From: Mobilicoccus caccae
GTDB taxonomy: Bacteria > Actinomycetota > Actinomycetes > Actinomycetales > Dermatophilaceae
Direction of reading: 5' to 3'
DNA: 64,000 bases
NCBI RefSeq assembly: GCF_030161635.1
Contig: NZ_BSUO01000001.1
Coordinates: 2,213,199 to 2,277,198 of the forward strand
Below are positions 29,937-39,869 of this stretch, piece by piece (within the stretch, counting starts at the first letter, position 1; each line of letters begins with the position of its first letter). The translations under genes were made by a program, and so were the position numbers. A model generated the notes under the pieces. It was given only the letters and a program-made list of their open reading frames with translations. It was not told the origin of the DNA and did no database searches.

Positions 29937-30662
29937 TCAGACCGCGAAGACCTCGGTACCGAGCGGCTCGCCCCGCAGCACCCGCGCGATCGTGCTGTCG
30001 CCCTGCATGGCGAAGACGACCATGGGCAGGCCGTTCTCCATGCACAGGCTGAACGCGGCGGCGTCGACGACCTTGAGGTTGTTCGCGAGGGCGTCGGTGT
30101 AAGAGATGCGGTCGAGCTTCTTGGCGTCGGGGTTGGTGCGCGGGTCGGAGTCGTAGACGCCGTCGACTCCGTTCTTGCTCATGAGCACGGCGTCGCAGCC
30201 GATCTCGAGCGCCCGCTGCGCGGAGACAGTGTCGGTGGAGAAGTACGGCATGCCCGCACCGGCGCCGAAGATGACCACGCGCCCCTTCTCGAGGTGACGT
30301 GCCGCGCGGCGCGGGATGTACGGCTCGGCGACCTGACCCATGGTGATGGCGGTCTGCACGCGGGTGTCGATGCCTTCCTTCTCGAGGAAGTCCTGCAGCG
30401 CAAGACAGTTCATGACCGTCCCGAGCATGCCCATGTAGTCGGCACGGGCGCGCTCCATGCCCTTCTGCTGCAGCTGCGCACCACGGAAGAAGTTGCCCCC
30501 GCCGACGACGACGGCCACCTCGACCCCCTCGTGCACGGCCTCGGCGATCTGCTTGGCGATGCCCTTCACGACGTCGGGGTCGACCCCCATGGAACCGCCC
30601 CCGAACGCTTCTCCGGAGAGCTTGAGCAGCACACGCTTGTAGGCACGCGAGGAGTCGGTCAC
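29937..30662 (-). CDS. pyrH: UMP kinase
   Basis: 241 aa hexameric amino-acid-kinase-fold enzyme converting UMP to UDP. Begins at GTG 30662 ([20 protein letters not shown]), with [20 protein letters not shown] and the acidic metal site region [20 protein letters not shown]. Full length. In most relatives it lies directly between tsf and frr; here it is separated from tsf by two hydrolase genes and from frr by the glycan operon. Confidence 0.95.
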   Translation of the reverse strand: MTDSSRAYKRVLLKLSGEAFGGGSMGVDPDVVKGIAKQIAEAVHEGVEVAVVVGGGNFFRGAQLQQKGMERARADYMGMLGTVMNCLALQDFLEKEGIDTRVQTAITMGQVAEPYIPRRAARHLEKGRVVIFGAGAGMPYFSTDTVSAQRALEIGCDAVLMSKNGVDGVYDSDPRTNPDAKKLDRISYTDALANNLKVVDAAAFSLCMENGLPMVVFAMQGDSTIARVLRGEPLGTEVFAV

Positions 30663-30774
30663 GGGTGTCTCCCTGTCAGTCGAGGTCGCGCCTCATGGTG
30701 CCACCGGCGAGGACCGCGCCCCAAACCGGGTCGGTTCACGCCTCGGGCGCACGGGGTGGCCCCGTGGATCCGGC

Positions 30775-31932
30775 TCAGGCGTCGGGCGCGAATCCGGGTG
30801 AGGTCGAGCCCAACCAGGCCAGTGCGCCGGGAAAGTAGGGGGTCCACACCTCGGAGCGGTGACCGCCGGTCGGCAGCACGGTCGGGGTCACCGACAGCGG
30901 CGCCCGGGCCACGTTCACCAGCTCGCGCATGTGTGGCGCGGCCAGGGCGGAGTCCGGCAGGGAGGACAGGACCCACAGGGCCACCGACGGCGGGGCGGAG
31001 CCGGCGAGGTGGATGAGGTCGTACCGTCGCGCCTCCTCGCTGCCGGGCGCGAACGGCACGTAGGGCGTGCTGAAGTCGGGTCGGGCATAGCCTCCGAAGG
31101 AGATCGCGGTGGCGAACGTCTGCGGACGCAGCAGCGTGCTCATGAGCGCGCAGTAGCCGCCGGCGCTGGTGCCGAGCGTCGCCCATGAATCGCGGTCCGC
31201 CTTGACCCTCAGGGTGGAGTAGACCCAGGCGGGCACGTCCTGGGTCACCCAGTCCTCCAGGCGCACGGCGCTGCCGTTGACGCATTCGGTGTCCACTCCC
31301 CCGGCGCCCCAGTACGGGATGACGACGACCGCGTCGCGCACGCGCCGGGCGGCGACCTCGCTCGCCATCGCCTGGTCCATCGCGAACACCGTGAAGTAGG
31401 CCATCGGAGCGGGGTGGAACCCGTGGAAGGTCTCGATCACCGGGTACTCGCGGCGGGCGTTCTCGGGCCGGGTGTAGGAGGGCGGGAACCACACGAGCAC
31501 CGTGCCGGTGTACCCGCTGACCGCACCGCGGACCGTGAACTCCTGATACCCGCCGGAGGTCGTGGGCGTCAGGGAAAGCCGGGTCTTCGCCCGATCGCTC
31601 GTCGGCAGGCCGACCAGCGGCGAGGGTCCGACGTCGCCGGCCACCGCGGTGGCCGGGGCCTCACCCCGTGCGGCCTGGGCCGGGACGACCGCCGAGGGCC
31701 CGGCGTCGGACAGCAGGTCGTTCCAGTCCGAGTACCACCCGTACTGCGCGTTGATCGGGGCGGCGACGTTGAGCACGACGAGCACGACGAGCACCAGGAT
31801 CGCCACGAGACGGCGCACCACCGCGAGGACACCCGGGCCGGCGGCCTTGGGCCAGCGCACCACCACCCAGACGATCGCGAGGACGAACACCACGCGCAGC
31901 GACCACACGAAGACGTCGTCGGTGAACGACAT
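30775..31932 (-). CDS. Membrane-anchored alpha/beta hydrolase (esterase/mycolyltransferase-like)
   Basis: 385 aa from ATG 31932. Two N-terminal membrane helices (VFVWSLRVVFVLAIVWVVVR; LVAILVLVVLVVLNVAAPIN) precede an extracytoplasmic esterase domain. The nucleophile elbow is GTSAGG (WATLGTSAGGYCAL) and a C-terminal His lies in PTGGHRSEVW. This is the putative-esterase (EsterD/antigen 85-like) pattern. Mycolyl transfer is not implied; no mycolate genes are here. Likely a cell-envelope esterase. Confidence 0.78.
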   Translation of the reverse strand: MSFTDDVFVWSLRVVFVLAIVWVVVRWPKAAGPGVLAVVRRLVAILVLVVLVVLNVAAPINAQYGWYSDWNDLLSDAGPSAVVPAQAARGEAPATAVAGDVGPSPLVGLPTSDRAKTRLSLTPTTSGGYQEFTVRGAVSGYTGTVLVWFPPSYTRPENARREYPVIETFHGFHPAPMAYFTVFAMDQAMASEVAARRVRDAVVVIPYWGAGGVDTECVNGSAVRLEDWVTQDVPAWVYSTLRVKADRDSWATLGTSAGGYCALMSTLLRPQTFATAISFGGYARPDFSTPYVPFAPGSEEARRYDLIHLAGSAPPSVALWVLSSLPDSALAAPHMRELVNVARAPLSVTPTVLPTGGHRSEVWTPYFPGALAWLGSTSPGFAPDA

Positions 31933-32067
31933 GGACCGATCCTCTCCCCGGCGCCGGGCGGGCCCACGTCGGGCTCGGCGGCTACACGTACTCGTCGATC
32001 GTCGGTGCAGTTCGCCACCCCCGCACGCCACCTCGACCGACCTTCCAGATCGGAAGATCGCGGATGC

Positions 32068-33051
32068 TCATGAGAATTGCCTGGACGCGGGTGCGTGCGC
32101 CTCAGGTGCGGGACGCCGACCCGCCGCCGTCCGGACTCCCTGGTCGCCCGAGGCTCCCCGGAGCGCGCGCCGGATCCGGCGCACGATGCTCCCGCGCGCG
32201 TCACGGCCCGACCGCGTCGGCAGCAGCGGGTAGACGTGCACGAGGCCGGGGCGCTCGTGCAGTTCGACGTCGACCCCGGCCGCGCGCGCCCGGTCCCGCA
32301 GCAGACGGGCGTCGGGCCAGAGGATGTCGCGCGTGCCGATGAAGATCGTCAGCGGGCCGAGACCGGCGAGGTCGGCGGCGAGAGGACTCACCCTCGGGTC
32401 GTCCAGCGGCAGGTCCGCGCGCCACAGCTCGATCAGGTGACGGGTGCCCTCGACGCCGAGCCAGGGGTCGTGCGGCAGGACGAGCGGGATCTCCGGATGG
32501 CTGAGCGACAGGTCCAGAGCGGGCGCGATGAGCACGGTGCGCGCCACCGCGACCGCATGGTCGTCACGCAGCGTCACCGCCGCCGAGAGGGCGATCTGCC
32601 CACCGGCGGAGTCGCCCGCGAGGCACACGGCGCCGTGTTCCTCCCGCGCACGCACGGCGAGGTCGACGACGACGCGATTGGCCTCCTGCGCCGTTCCGAA
32701 CGGGATGAGGGGGTAGATGGGCACGATCACCGTCGTGCCCGCCTCGGCGGCGATCTGGGCCGCGAGTTGCCAATGCTGGAGCACGATCTCGTTGACCCAC
32801 CCACCGCCGTGGCAGTAGACGACCGCGCTGCGGGCCGGCGTCTCGATCGGCCGGAGGGTGTACATTGCCCACCCCTCGTGCTCGGTCACCTCGACCGCGA
32901 CGTCACGCCGGAGCGTGCGCGGAGGACCGTAGCGCTGGGGACGCAGGGCGCGCTCGGCGACGTGCCGCCGGGCTCCCGGCACCGTCGCGAACACCCGGTC
33001 GGCACGGGCCAGTCGCAGGGCCGGCGGAACGAGGAACTCGGGGATCGACAT
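32068..33051 (-). CDS. Alpha/beta hydrolase, hormone-sensitive-lipase (HSL) family
   Basis: 327 aa from ATG 33051. Oxyanion-hole motif VVYCHGGGWVNE and nucleophile elbow LAGDSAGGQIALSA define the HSL family IV; the acid and base are near GTRDILWPD and PGLVHVYPLLP. Cytosolic; probably a short-chain ester hydrolase. The C-terminal 30 residues are low-complexity (RTAAGRRPAPEAHAPAS). It lies just downstream of the tsf terminator, in the same direction. Confidence 0.82.
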   Translation of the reverse strand: MSIPEFLVPPALRLARADRVFATVPGARRHVAERALRPQRYGPPRTLRRDVAVEVTEHEGWAMYTLRPIETPARSAVVYCHGGGWVNEIVLQHWQLAAQIAAEAGTTVIVPIYPLIPFGTAQEANRVVVDLAVRAREEHGAVCLAGDSAGGQIALSAAVTLRDDHAVAVARTVLIAPALDLSLSHPEIPLVLPHDPWLGVEGTRHLIELWRADLPLDDPRVSPLAADLAGLGPLTIFIGTRDILWPDARLLRDRARAAGVDVELHERPGLVHVYPLLPTRSGRDARGSIVRRIRRALRGASGDQGVRTAAGRRPAPEAHAPASRQFS

Positions 33052-33160
33052 CGGCTCGCTCCGGTTTCGGGGCTGCCGGCGGGACCACCGGCTCGAGGCC
33101 ATCGTGCCCGAGAAACCCGCGCCCTTCGAGCCCGCCGATCACGCCATCACCGGAAACGCA

Positions 33161-33193
33161 GGAGCCCGCCACCCCCAGGGGGCGGCGGGCTCC
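33161..33193 (-). terminator. Terminator of rpsB-tsf
   Basis: Arms GGAGCCCGCC (33161-33170) and GGCGGGCTCC (33184-33193) with a 13-nt loop, 17 bp after the tsf stop. Strong hairpin; should end the rpsB-tsf transcript before the two hydrolase genes. Confidence 0.78.
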
Positions 33194-33209
33194 GATGCGT
33201 GATGAGGAC

Positions 33210-34037
<828 letters not shown>

Positions 34038-34068
34038 CTGGAATCTCGCTTTCGTCGCGGAGGGGTCG

Positions 34069-35079
34069 TCAGGACTGAGCGGGCGTGGAGTCGGTGGTCT
34101 CGGCCTCGGCGACCGCGTCGTTCGCGGCCTCCGGGGTGACCTCCGGGGCGCCTTCGGTGGCGGCCTCGGTCTCGACCGGAGCCTCGGTGGCGCTCGCCTC
34201 GGCGGGGGCCTCACTCGCCGCGTCGGCCGGAGCCTCCGTGGCGGTCTCGACCTGAGCCTCGGCGGGAGCCTCGGTCGCCTGGGCGGGAGCCTGCTCGGCG
34301 CTCTGGTCGCCGGCGAGGAGCTCGCGCTCCCACTCGGCCATGGGCTCGGCGCCACCGTCGACTGCGCTCTCGCCACCGCCGGCGCTCTGGCTGCGGGTCA
34401 TGAGACCGTCGGCCACGGCGTCGGCCACCACGCGGGTGAGCAGCGTGACCGAACGGATCGCGTCGTCGTTGCCCGGGATCTTGTAGTCGACCTCGTCGGG
34501 GTCGCAGTTCGTGTCGAGCACGGCGATGACCGGCAGCTTGAGCTTGCGTGCCTCGGTGACGGCGAGGTGCTCCTTCTTGGTGTCGACGATCCACACCGCG
34601 GAGGGGACCTTGCTCATGTCGCGGATGCCGCCGAGGGTCTTCTCGAGCTTGTCCTTCTCGCGACGAAGGACGAGGAGCTCCTTCTTCGTGCGGCCGCTGC
34701 CGGCCACGTCGTCGAAGTCGATCTCCTCGAGCTCCTTGAGGCGCGAGAGGCGCTTGGAGACCGTGTTGAAGTTGGTGAGCATGCCACCGAGCCAGCGGTG
34801 GTTGACGTAGGGCATCCCGACACGCGTCGCCTGTTCGGCGATGGGCTCCTGGGCCTGCTTCTTCGTGCCGACGAACAGGATCGTGCCGCCGTGGGCGACC
34901 GTCTGCTTGACGAACTCGTAGGCGTCGTTGATGTAGGTCAGCGACTGCTGCAGGTCGATGATGTAGATGCCGTTGCGCTCGGTCATGATGAAGCGCTTCA
35001 TCTTGGGGTTCCAACGACGGGTCTGGTGCCCGAAGTGGACGCCGCTCTCGAGGAGCTGGCGCATGGTGACGACGGCCAT
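34069..35079 (-). CDS. rpsB: 30S ribosomal protein S2 with long acidic tail
   Basis: 336 aa. The S2 core is clear ([60 protein letters not shown]). From about residue 255 an Ala/Glu/Thr/Pro-rich tail of roughly 80 aa follows (repeats like [20 protein letters not shown]). Acidic tails on S2 are common in actinobacteria; this one is on the long side. Confidence 0.96.
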   Translation of the reverse strand: MAVVTMRQLLESGVHFGHQTRRWNPKMKRFIMTERNGIYIIDLQQSLTYINDAYEFVKQTVAHGGTILFVGTKKQAQEPIAEQATRVGMPYVNHRWLGGMLTNFNTVSKRLSRLKELEEIDFDDVAGSGRTKKELLVLRREKDKLEKTLGGIRDMSKVPSAVWIVDTKKEHLAVTEARKLKLPVIAVLDTNCDPDEVDYKIPGNDDAIRSVTLLTRVVADAVADGLMTRSQSAGGGESAVDGGAEPMAEWERELLAGDQSAEQAPAQATEAPAEAQVETATEAPADAASEAPAEASATEAPVETEAATEGAPEVTPEAANDAVAEAETTDSTPAQS

Positions 35080-35435
35080 GCCGTGTCTCCTTCTTCTCGT
35101 TCCGGTTTCATCGCCCGGCCCGCGGGAGTGCGGAATCGAGCGCCTGGCGCTCCGGCCACCGCCACCGGGATGACCCGGACCCAGGCGGCGCACCCCGGCC
35201 TCGACCGGTCTGGAACGCGCGAATTCCACTGCGAGAAGCCCTGATTCACTCCGGCGTCGAAGTCGGCGACGGTGTTCGGCAGGATCGAGAGCGGGATGGG
35301 ATCCCGATCGACAGCAGTGGTGCCCACATCTTAGTGCGGATCCGCCCCCCGACGCGAATCCCCCCAGGGGTGGGGCAGGTCGCTCGCCGGGGCTCCGCCG
35401 GAGGAGACGCGGCGCTCTCTGGCTAGGCTCCCGTC
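35080..35435. promoter_or_regulatory. Divergent promoter region of rpsB and the aminotransferase gene
   Basis: 356 bp. On the minus strand a TAAGAT box (complement of ATCTTA, 35329-35334) could be the -10 of rpsB, giving a leader of about 240 nt, long enough for ribosomal-protein feedback; I see no recognised leader motif. On the plus strand TAGGCT (35422-35427) could be the -10 of the aminotransferase gene. No clear -35 elements. Confidence 0.35.
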
Positions 35436-36602
35436 ATGGACAGCCCTCTGATCCCCGCCATGCAGCCGTACGCGTCGACCATCTTCTCGAAGATGAGCGC
35501 CCTCGCGGTGCGGACGGGAGCGGTCAACCTCGGGCAGGGGTTCCCCGACGCCGAGGGCCCGCCCTTCCTCGTCGAGGCCGCCGTCCGCGCCCTGCGTGAG
35601 GGACACAACCAGTACGCGCCGCGCCTCGGCGTCCCCGAGCTGCGGACCGCGATCGCCGATCACCAGCGGCGCTTCTACGGCCTGGAGATCGACGCGGACA
35701 CCCAGGTGCTCGTGACGATGGGCGCCACCGAAGGCATCTCGGCCGCGATCCTCGCCCTCGTGCAGCCCGGCGACGAGGTCGTGACGTTCGAGCCGTACTA
35801 CGACTCCTACCCCGCGATGGTCGCCCGCGCCGGCGGCACCCTGCGGCCCGTCCGCCTGCGGTTCCCCGACTTCGCCCTCGACGAGGCCGAGCTGGCCGCG
35901 GCGTTCTCCGACCGCACCCGCATGATCGTGCTCAACACCCCGCACAACCCCACGGGCAAGGTCTTCCGGCGCGAGGAACTCGAGCTCATCGCCGACCTCG
36001 CGCGCCGCCACGACGCGTGGATCGTCACCGACGAGGTCTACGAACACCTCGTCCTCGACGACGTCCCGCACATCCCGATCGCGACGCTGCCCCAGGCCGC
36101 CGACCGCACCCTGACGATCGGCTCGGCCGGCAAGACGTTCTCGATGACGGGGTGGAAGGTCGGCTGGATCACCGGTCCGGCCGAGGGTGTCGCGGCGGTG
36201 ACCTCGGTCAAGCAGTGGCTGACGTTCACCGGGCCGGGCATCTTCCAGTACGCCGTCGCCGAGGGCCTGGCCATGGACGATGCCGGGTACGCCCACCTCA
36301 CCGACGAGTTGCGCGCGCGCCGCGCCCAGTTGCTCGACGGCCTGGCGCAGGCGGGGATCCGCACCAACCACCCCGAGTCCACCTACTTCGCCATCGCCGA
36401 CCTCTCCTCACTCGGAATGCCGGACGCGCTGAGCGGCATGGCGTCCTTCGCGCAGGAGCACGGCGTCGTCGGCGTCCCCGTCGCGGCCTTCCACTCCGGC
36501 GACGCGGTGCAGGAGAGCGCACCGCTGGTCCGCCTCGCGTTCTGCAAGTCCGAGTCGCTGATCGCCGACGGTCTCGAGCGGTTGCAGCGCGCCGCGGTCT
36601 GA
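35436..36602 (+). CDS. Class I/II pyridoxal-phosphate aminotransferase (DapC/kynurenine-aminotransferase-like)
   Basis: 388 aa. NLGQGFPDAEGPPFLVEAA, the PLP-contact NTPHNPTGKVF, the substrate-side DEVYEHL, and the Schiff-base Lys in TIGSAGKTFSMTGWKVGWIT are all present. This subgroup includes N-succinyldiaminopimelate aminotransferase (lysine/DAP synthesis) and kynurenine or methionine aminotransferases, which sequence alone does not separate. Monocistronic; ATG 35436 close behind a TAGGCT box suggests a very short leader. Confidence 0.85.
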   Translation: MDSPLIPAMQPYASTIFSKMSALAVRTGAVNLGQGFPDAEGPPFLVEAAVRALREGHNQYAPRLGVPELRTAIADHQRRFYGLEIDADTQVLVTMGATEGISAAILALVQPGDEVVTFEPYYDSYPAMVARAGGTLRPVRLRFPDFALDEAELAAAFSDRTRMIVLNTPHNPTGKVFRREELELIADLARRHDAWIVTDEVYEHLVLDDVPHIPIATLPQAADRTLTIGSAGKTFSMTGWKVGWITGPAEGVAAVTSVKQWLTFTGPGIFQYAVAEGLAMDDAGYAHLTDELRARRAQLLDGLAQAGIRTNHPESTYFAIADLSSLGMPDALSGMASFAQEHGVVGVPVAAFHSGDAVQESAPLVRLAFCKSESLIADGLERLQRAAV

Positions 36603-36692
36603 TCGTCCACAGCCGATCCGGCCGGCGCCCCGGGTCCACCGTCGAGACGCGGTGGAGGATCGCCGCCGTGCGCCGGGGCCAGGCTCGATCCC

Positions 36693-37283
36693 ATGGATAT
36701 CCTCCCCCTGGCGGTGTCGGTGGCGTTGGTGGGCCCGTTCGGGCTGGTCACCGCCCCGACCGCGCCTGCTCCCGTGGCCGCGCCCCTCGCGGCGGTCGCA
36801 GCCGCCGACGACCCCACACCGGCGGTGCGCACGGATCGGCCGCGGGCCGAGGACGCTCGCGGGCCATGGGCGTCCCCGGTGGACCCTCTGCGTGTCACCC
36901 GTCCGTTCGACGCGCCGGCGCAGAAGTGGCTACCCGGTCACCGCGGTGTCGACCTGCGGGCACCGGCGGGGACGCCGGTCCGTGCCCCCGCCGCGGGGCG
37001 CGTCGCGTTCGTCGGGATGGTGGCCGGCAGACCGGTGCTCTCGATCGACCACGACGACCCCGTCCGGCCCGGCGGCACGCTCCGCACGACGTACGAGCCG
37101 CTGAGGTCGACGCTGATCGTCGGCACGGGCGTTCGCCCCGGTGAGGTCATCGGTGAGGTGCGGGACGACTCGCACTGCGACGGCGGGTGTCTGCACTGGG
37201 GCGCCCGACGCGGCAAGGACTACGTCGACCCGTTGTCGTTGCTGCGTGGGCCGATCCGGCTCTGGACCCCTCAGGCGGGGTAG
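36693..37283 (+). CDS. M23-family (LytM) metallopeptidase, secreted
   Basis: 196 aa. Signal-peptide-like start (MDILPLAVSVALVGPFGLVT), an Ala/Pro-rich linker, then a LytM domain with GHRGVDLRAPAGTPVRAPA (HxxxD zinc ligands) and the HxH-equivalent CLHWGARRG. A short disulphide-type pair (HCDGGCLHW) is present. Probable peptidoglycan endopeptidase or amidase activator. It converges on the DUF3152 gene, whose stop overlaps its 3' end by 13 bp. Confidence 0.85.
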   Translation: MDILPLAVSVALVGPFGLVTAPTAPAPVAAPLAAVAAADDPTPAVRTDRPRAEDARGPWASPVDPLRVTRPFDAPAQKWLPGHRGVDLRAPAGTPVRAPAAGRVAFVGMVAGRPVLSIDHDDPVRPGGTLRTTYEPLRSTLIVGTGVRPGEVIGEVRDDSHCDGGCLHWGARRGKDYVDPLSLLRGPIRLWTPQAG

Positions 37284-38071
37284 GGGTGGGGCAGGCAGCC
37301 GTCGAGGCGCAGGGTCTGCTGGAGCATGATCGGCGCCTTCTCCCCTCGTCCCGGGCAGGCGACGTGTCCGTGCCCGAGGGAATGTCCGACCTCGTGGTTG
37401 ACGAGGTAGGTGCGGTAGGCGTCCAGGTCCTCGCCGTAGTTCTTCGAGCCGTGGACCCACCGCCACGCGTTGACCATGACCTTGCCGGCGTGGTGGCACG
37501 ACAGGCGCCCGTTGGTGCGCAGCGGCGCGCACTTGGCGTCGACGAGGTCGGGGCTGGCGAACATGATGCGGATGTCGGGCTCGACGCCCTGCTTGCGCTC
37601 CTCGGCACTGACGTCCTCGAAGCGGACGCCGTCGCGCGTCTCCCAGCCCCGGTCGTCGGTCAGGTAGCCGCGGACCGCCTCGGGGAATCCGGCGGCGACC
37701 TTCTCGAGGCCACCTTCGATCTCGACGGTGTAGCGGACCACGCGACCGGGCCGGTCCTGCGGCGAGGAGTCCTGCCCGGGGAGGGTGACGACGGTCGTCC
37801 TGCCCGAGCCGGATTCGGGCACGTCCTGCGCGGCGGAGGTCTGCACCTCGGTGCCGTCCTTCTCGGCCTCGCCGTCCGGTCCGGTGGGCTTCGGGGACGG
37901 GGTGGCCGGAGCGGTCGGGGTGGCGGTGATGGGCTGCGCGCCCTCGGGCGCCGCAGCGGTCTCGTCACCCCCGCCGGCGGCACACCCGGAGACGGCCAGG
38001 AGGAACGCGACGGTGGCCGCCGCGATCCCGGTGGGCCGTGGCCTCGCGAGTCGTGCTGTCGGCATGCTCAT
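37271..38071 (-). CDS. DUF3152 zinc-metalloprotease-like lipoprotein
   Basis: 266 aa. Lipoprotein signal (TGIAAATVAFLLAVSGCAAG, lipobox VSGC), Pro/Thr-rich spacer, then the DUF3152 domain with the zinc motif NHEVGHSLGHGHVACPGRG (HExxHxxGxxH type) and the closing APIMLQQTLRLDGCLP (Met-turn region). Found across actinobacteria; substrate unknown. Overlaps the M23 gene tail to tail. Confidence 0.85.
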   Translation of the reverse strand: MSMPTARLARPRPTGIAAATVAFLLAVSGCAAGGGDETAAAPEGAQPITATPTAPATPSPKPTGPDGEAEKDGTEVQTSAAQDVPESGSGRTTVVTLPGQDSSPQDRPGRVVRYTVEIEGGLEKVAAGFPEAVRGYLTDDRGWETRDGVRFEDVSAEERKQGVEPDIRIMFASPDLVDAKCAPLRTNGRLSCHHAGKVMVNAWRWVHGSKNYGEDLDAYRTYLVNHEVGHSLGHGHVACPGRGEKAPIMLQQTLRLDGCLPHPYPA

Positions 38072-38124
38072 CCCTCGATCCGGTCGGCGCCGGAGTGTCT
38101 TCCGGCATCGTGATCCGCGTCTGG

Positions 38125-39168
38125 TCAGGCGCGGGGGTGCGCTTGAGTGTAGGAACGACGGAGGCGATCGGTCGACACGTGGGTGTAGATCTGCGTCGTA
38201 GTCAGGCTTGCATGTCCGAGGAGTTCTTGCACCGTCCGCAGGTCCGCACCTCCCTCGAGCAGATGGGTGGCGGCCGAGTGGCGTAGACCGTGGGGGCTGA
38301 GATCGGGGACGCCGGCAGCGGCCGTGGCCTCGTGGACGACCTCACGGACCCGGCGGGCATCGAGTCTGCCGCCGCGCACGCCGAGGAACAGCGCCGCCCG
38401 GCTCGTCGTGCCAGCGAGCACGGGTCGCCCGTGGACGAGCCACGCCCTGATGGCGTCGCGTGCGGGGATGCCGAAGGGGACGACCCGTTCCTTGTCGCCC
38501 TTGCCGACGACGTGGGCGACCCGCTCGTCCAGGTCGACGTCATCGACGTCGAGCGCCACGAGTTCACCGACACGACACCCCGTGGCGTACAGCACCTCCA
38601 GCACCGCCCGATCACGCAGGGCCACCGCTCGATCCTGGGGGTCTGCGTCTGTGTCGGCCCCAGTGTCTGGGCCGGTGTGGGTGCCTGTGGCCGTGGCCGT
38701 CTCTCGGTCCACGTCTGGAGCCTGCGCCGCAGGCACTGTGGCGGACGGCACGGTGGGGGTGCGCCCGGAACGGGTGGGCTCGCCGGCGAGGAGGGTCTCG
38801 ACCTGGTCGGCGCGCAGGACGCCGGGCAGGGATCGCCCGCGTTTGGGCGAGACGAGTCGCGCGGCGACATCGGTGGGCAGGTGCCCGTCCCGGACGGCCC
38901 AGCGGGAGAAGGCGCGGGCGGCGGCGGCTCGCCGGGCGGTCGTGGATCGTGAGTCGCCGCGTTCGGCGCCGGCCGCCAGCCAGCCCCGCAGGACGGGCAG
39001 GGTCAACGCCGACAGCCCGTGCTCCGTGCCCGTCTGGGCGCGGGCGAACGTCAGGAGGCTCTGGAGGTCCGAGCGGTATCCGCGGATCGTGTGCACCGAC
39101 CGGCCCCGCTCGGCGTCGAGGTGCCGCGCGAACAGGTCCAGCACCCGCTCGTCGGGGGTCGTCGCCAT
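38125..39168 (-). CDS. xerC: Tyrosine recombinase XerC
   Basis: 347 aa. SAM-like N-terminal domain (RSVHTIRGYRSDLQSLLTFA) and catalytic residues: Arg in YATGCRVGELVALD, His-Leu-Arg in SPHGLRHSAATH, His in LLGHASLTTTQIYTHVS with the nucleophile Tyr. It resolves chromosome dimers with XerD at dif. An insert of about 48 residues (131-178, Thr/Ala/Asp-rich, for example TATATGTHTGPDTGADTDAD) separates the two domains. It is longer than usual and looks flexible. It is the downstream neighbour of dprA in the standard order. Confidence 0.9.
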   Translation of the reverse strand: MATTPDERVLDLFARHLDAERGRSVHTIRGYRSDLQSLLTFARAQTGTEHGLSALTLPVLRGWLAAGAERGDSRSTTARRAAAARAFSRWAVRDGHLPTDVAARLVSPKRGRSLPGVLRADQVETLLAGEPTRSGRTPTVPSATVPAAQAPDVDRETATATGTHTGPDTGADTDADPQDRAVALRDRAVLEVLYATGCRVGELVALDVDDVDLDERVAHVVGKGDKERVVPFGIPARDAIRAWLVHGRPVLAGTTSRAALFLGVRGGRLDARRVREVVHEATAAAGVPDLSPHGLRHSAATHLLEGGADLRTVQELLGHASLTTTQIYTHVSTDRLRRSYTQAHPRA

Positions 39169-39278
39169 GTCGCCACCGTTCCAGGCCGGGCCGGTGATGC
39201 CAAGGCGACGCACCGGCGGCGCCGCGCCCAGCGGACCCCGGGCGCCGGCGGCCGGTCGGCCGGTCGGCCGAAGAACGC

Positions 39279-39719
39279 TCATGCCGTACGCCATCCGGCG
39301 TCGGTGCGCCGGGCGTACCCGAGCAGCTCCAGCCGTCCGAGGGCGGCCCGGACCGACTGTTCGGACTCCCCCGCGACGACCGCGAGCTGCTCGACGCTCG
39401 ATCCCGACCGTCGGGGCAGGGCCTCGAAGACCCGCCGGTCGGTGCCCTCGAGACCGTCCCCGGCCCGCGGTGGCGCGGTCTTCTCGGGGGCCAGGTCGGC
39501 GCCCATCACCCCGATGAGTTCGACGATCTCGTCGGCGTCGGTGACCAGCTGGGCCATCCCGGAGCGGATCATCTCGTGACAGCCGACCGACGCGATGGAG
39601 GTGACCGGGCCGGGCACCGCGAGGACCACCCGGTGATGCGCGGCGGCCGTCCCCGCGGTGTTGCGGGATCCGGACCGTCGGCCCGCCTCGACGACCACCG
39701 TGCCGAGGGTCATCGTGGC
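39279..39719 (-). pseudogene. dprA: dprA, 3' fragment (146 codons)
   Basis: C-terminal part of the DNA-processing protein DprA: ATMTLGTVVVEAGRRSGSRN, TAGTAAAHHRVVLAVPGPVT and the C-terminal winged-helix-like DML1 region (LEGTDRRVFEALPRRSGSSV). It continues in frame from the 5' fragment at 47152-47904; together they make 397 aa. The 7,432-bp transposon sits between codon 251 (Ile) and codon 252 (Ala). The fragment has no start of its own apart from an internal ATG (39713), so DprA function should be lost. Confidence 0.92.
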
Positions 39720-39750
39720 GTTTCATGGGTGTCGCCCCGAGGTCGCGCAC

Positions 39751-39760
39751 TGTCGCGGAC
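39751..39760 (+). repeat. Subterminal motif, left end of transposon
   Basis: TGTCGCGGAC, 31 bp inside the left end, followed by TCA and, some bases on, CTGAC. The same decamer recurs near the right end in the same orientation; a candidate recombinase-binding site. Confidence 0.45.
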
Positions 39761-39869
39761 TCAGTGGCCTGACTGCGATAGGAGCAAGATCAGTGGGCGT
39801 GTCGCGCACGGTGGAGATGGTGTGGTCTCTCTACGTTGAGCGAAGTCATCAGCACACCCGGGAGCAGCC

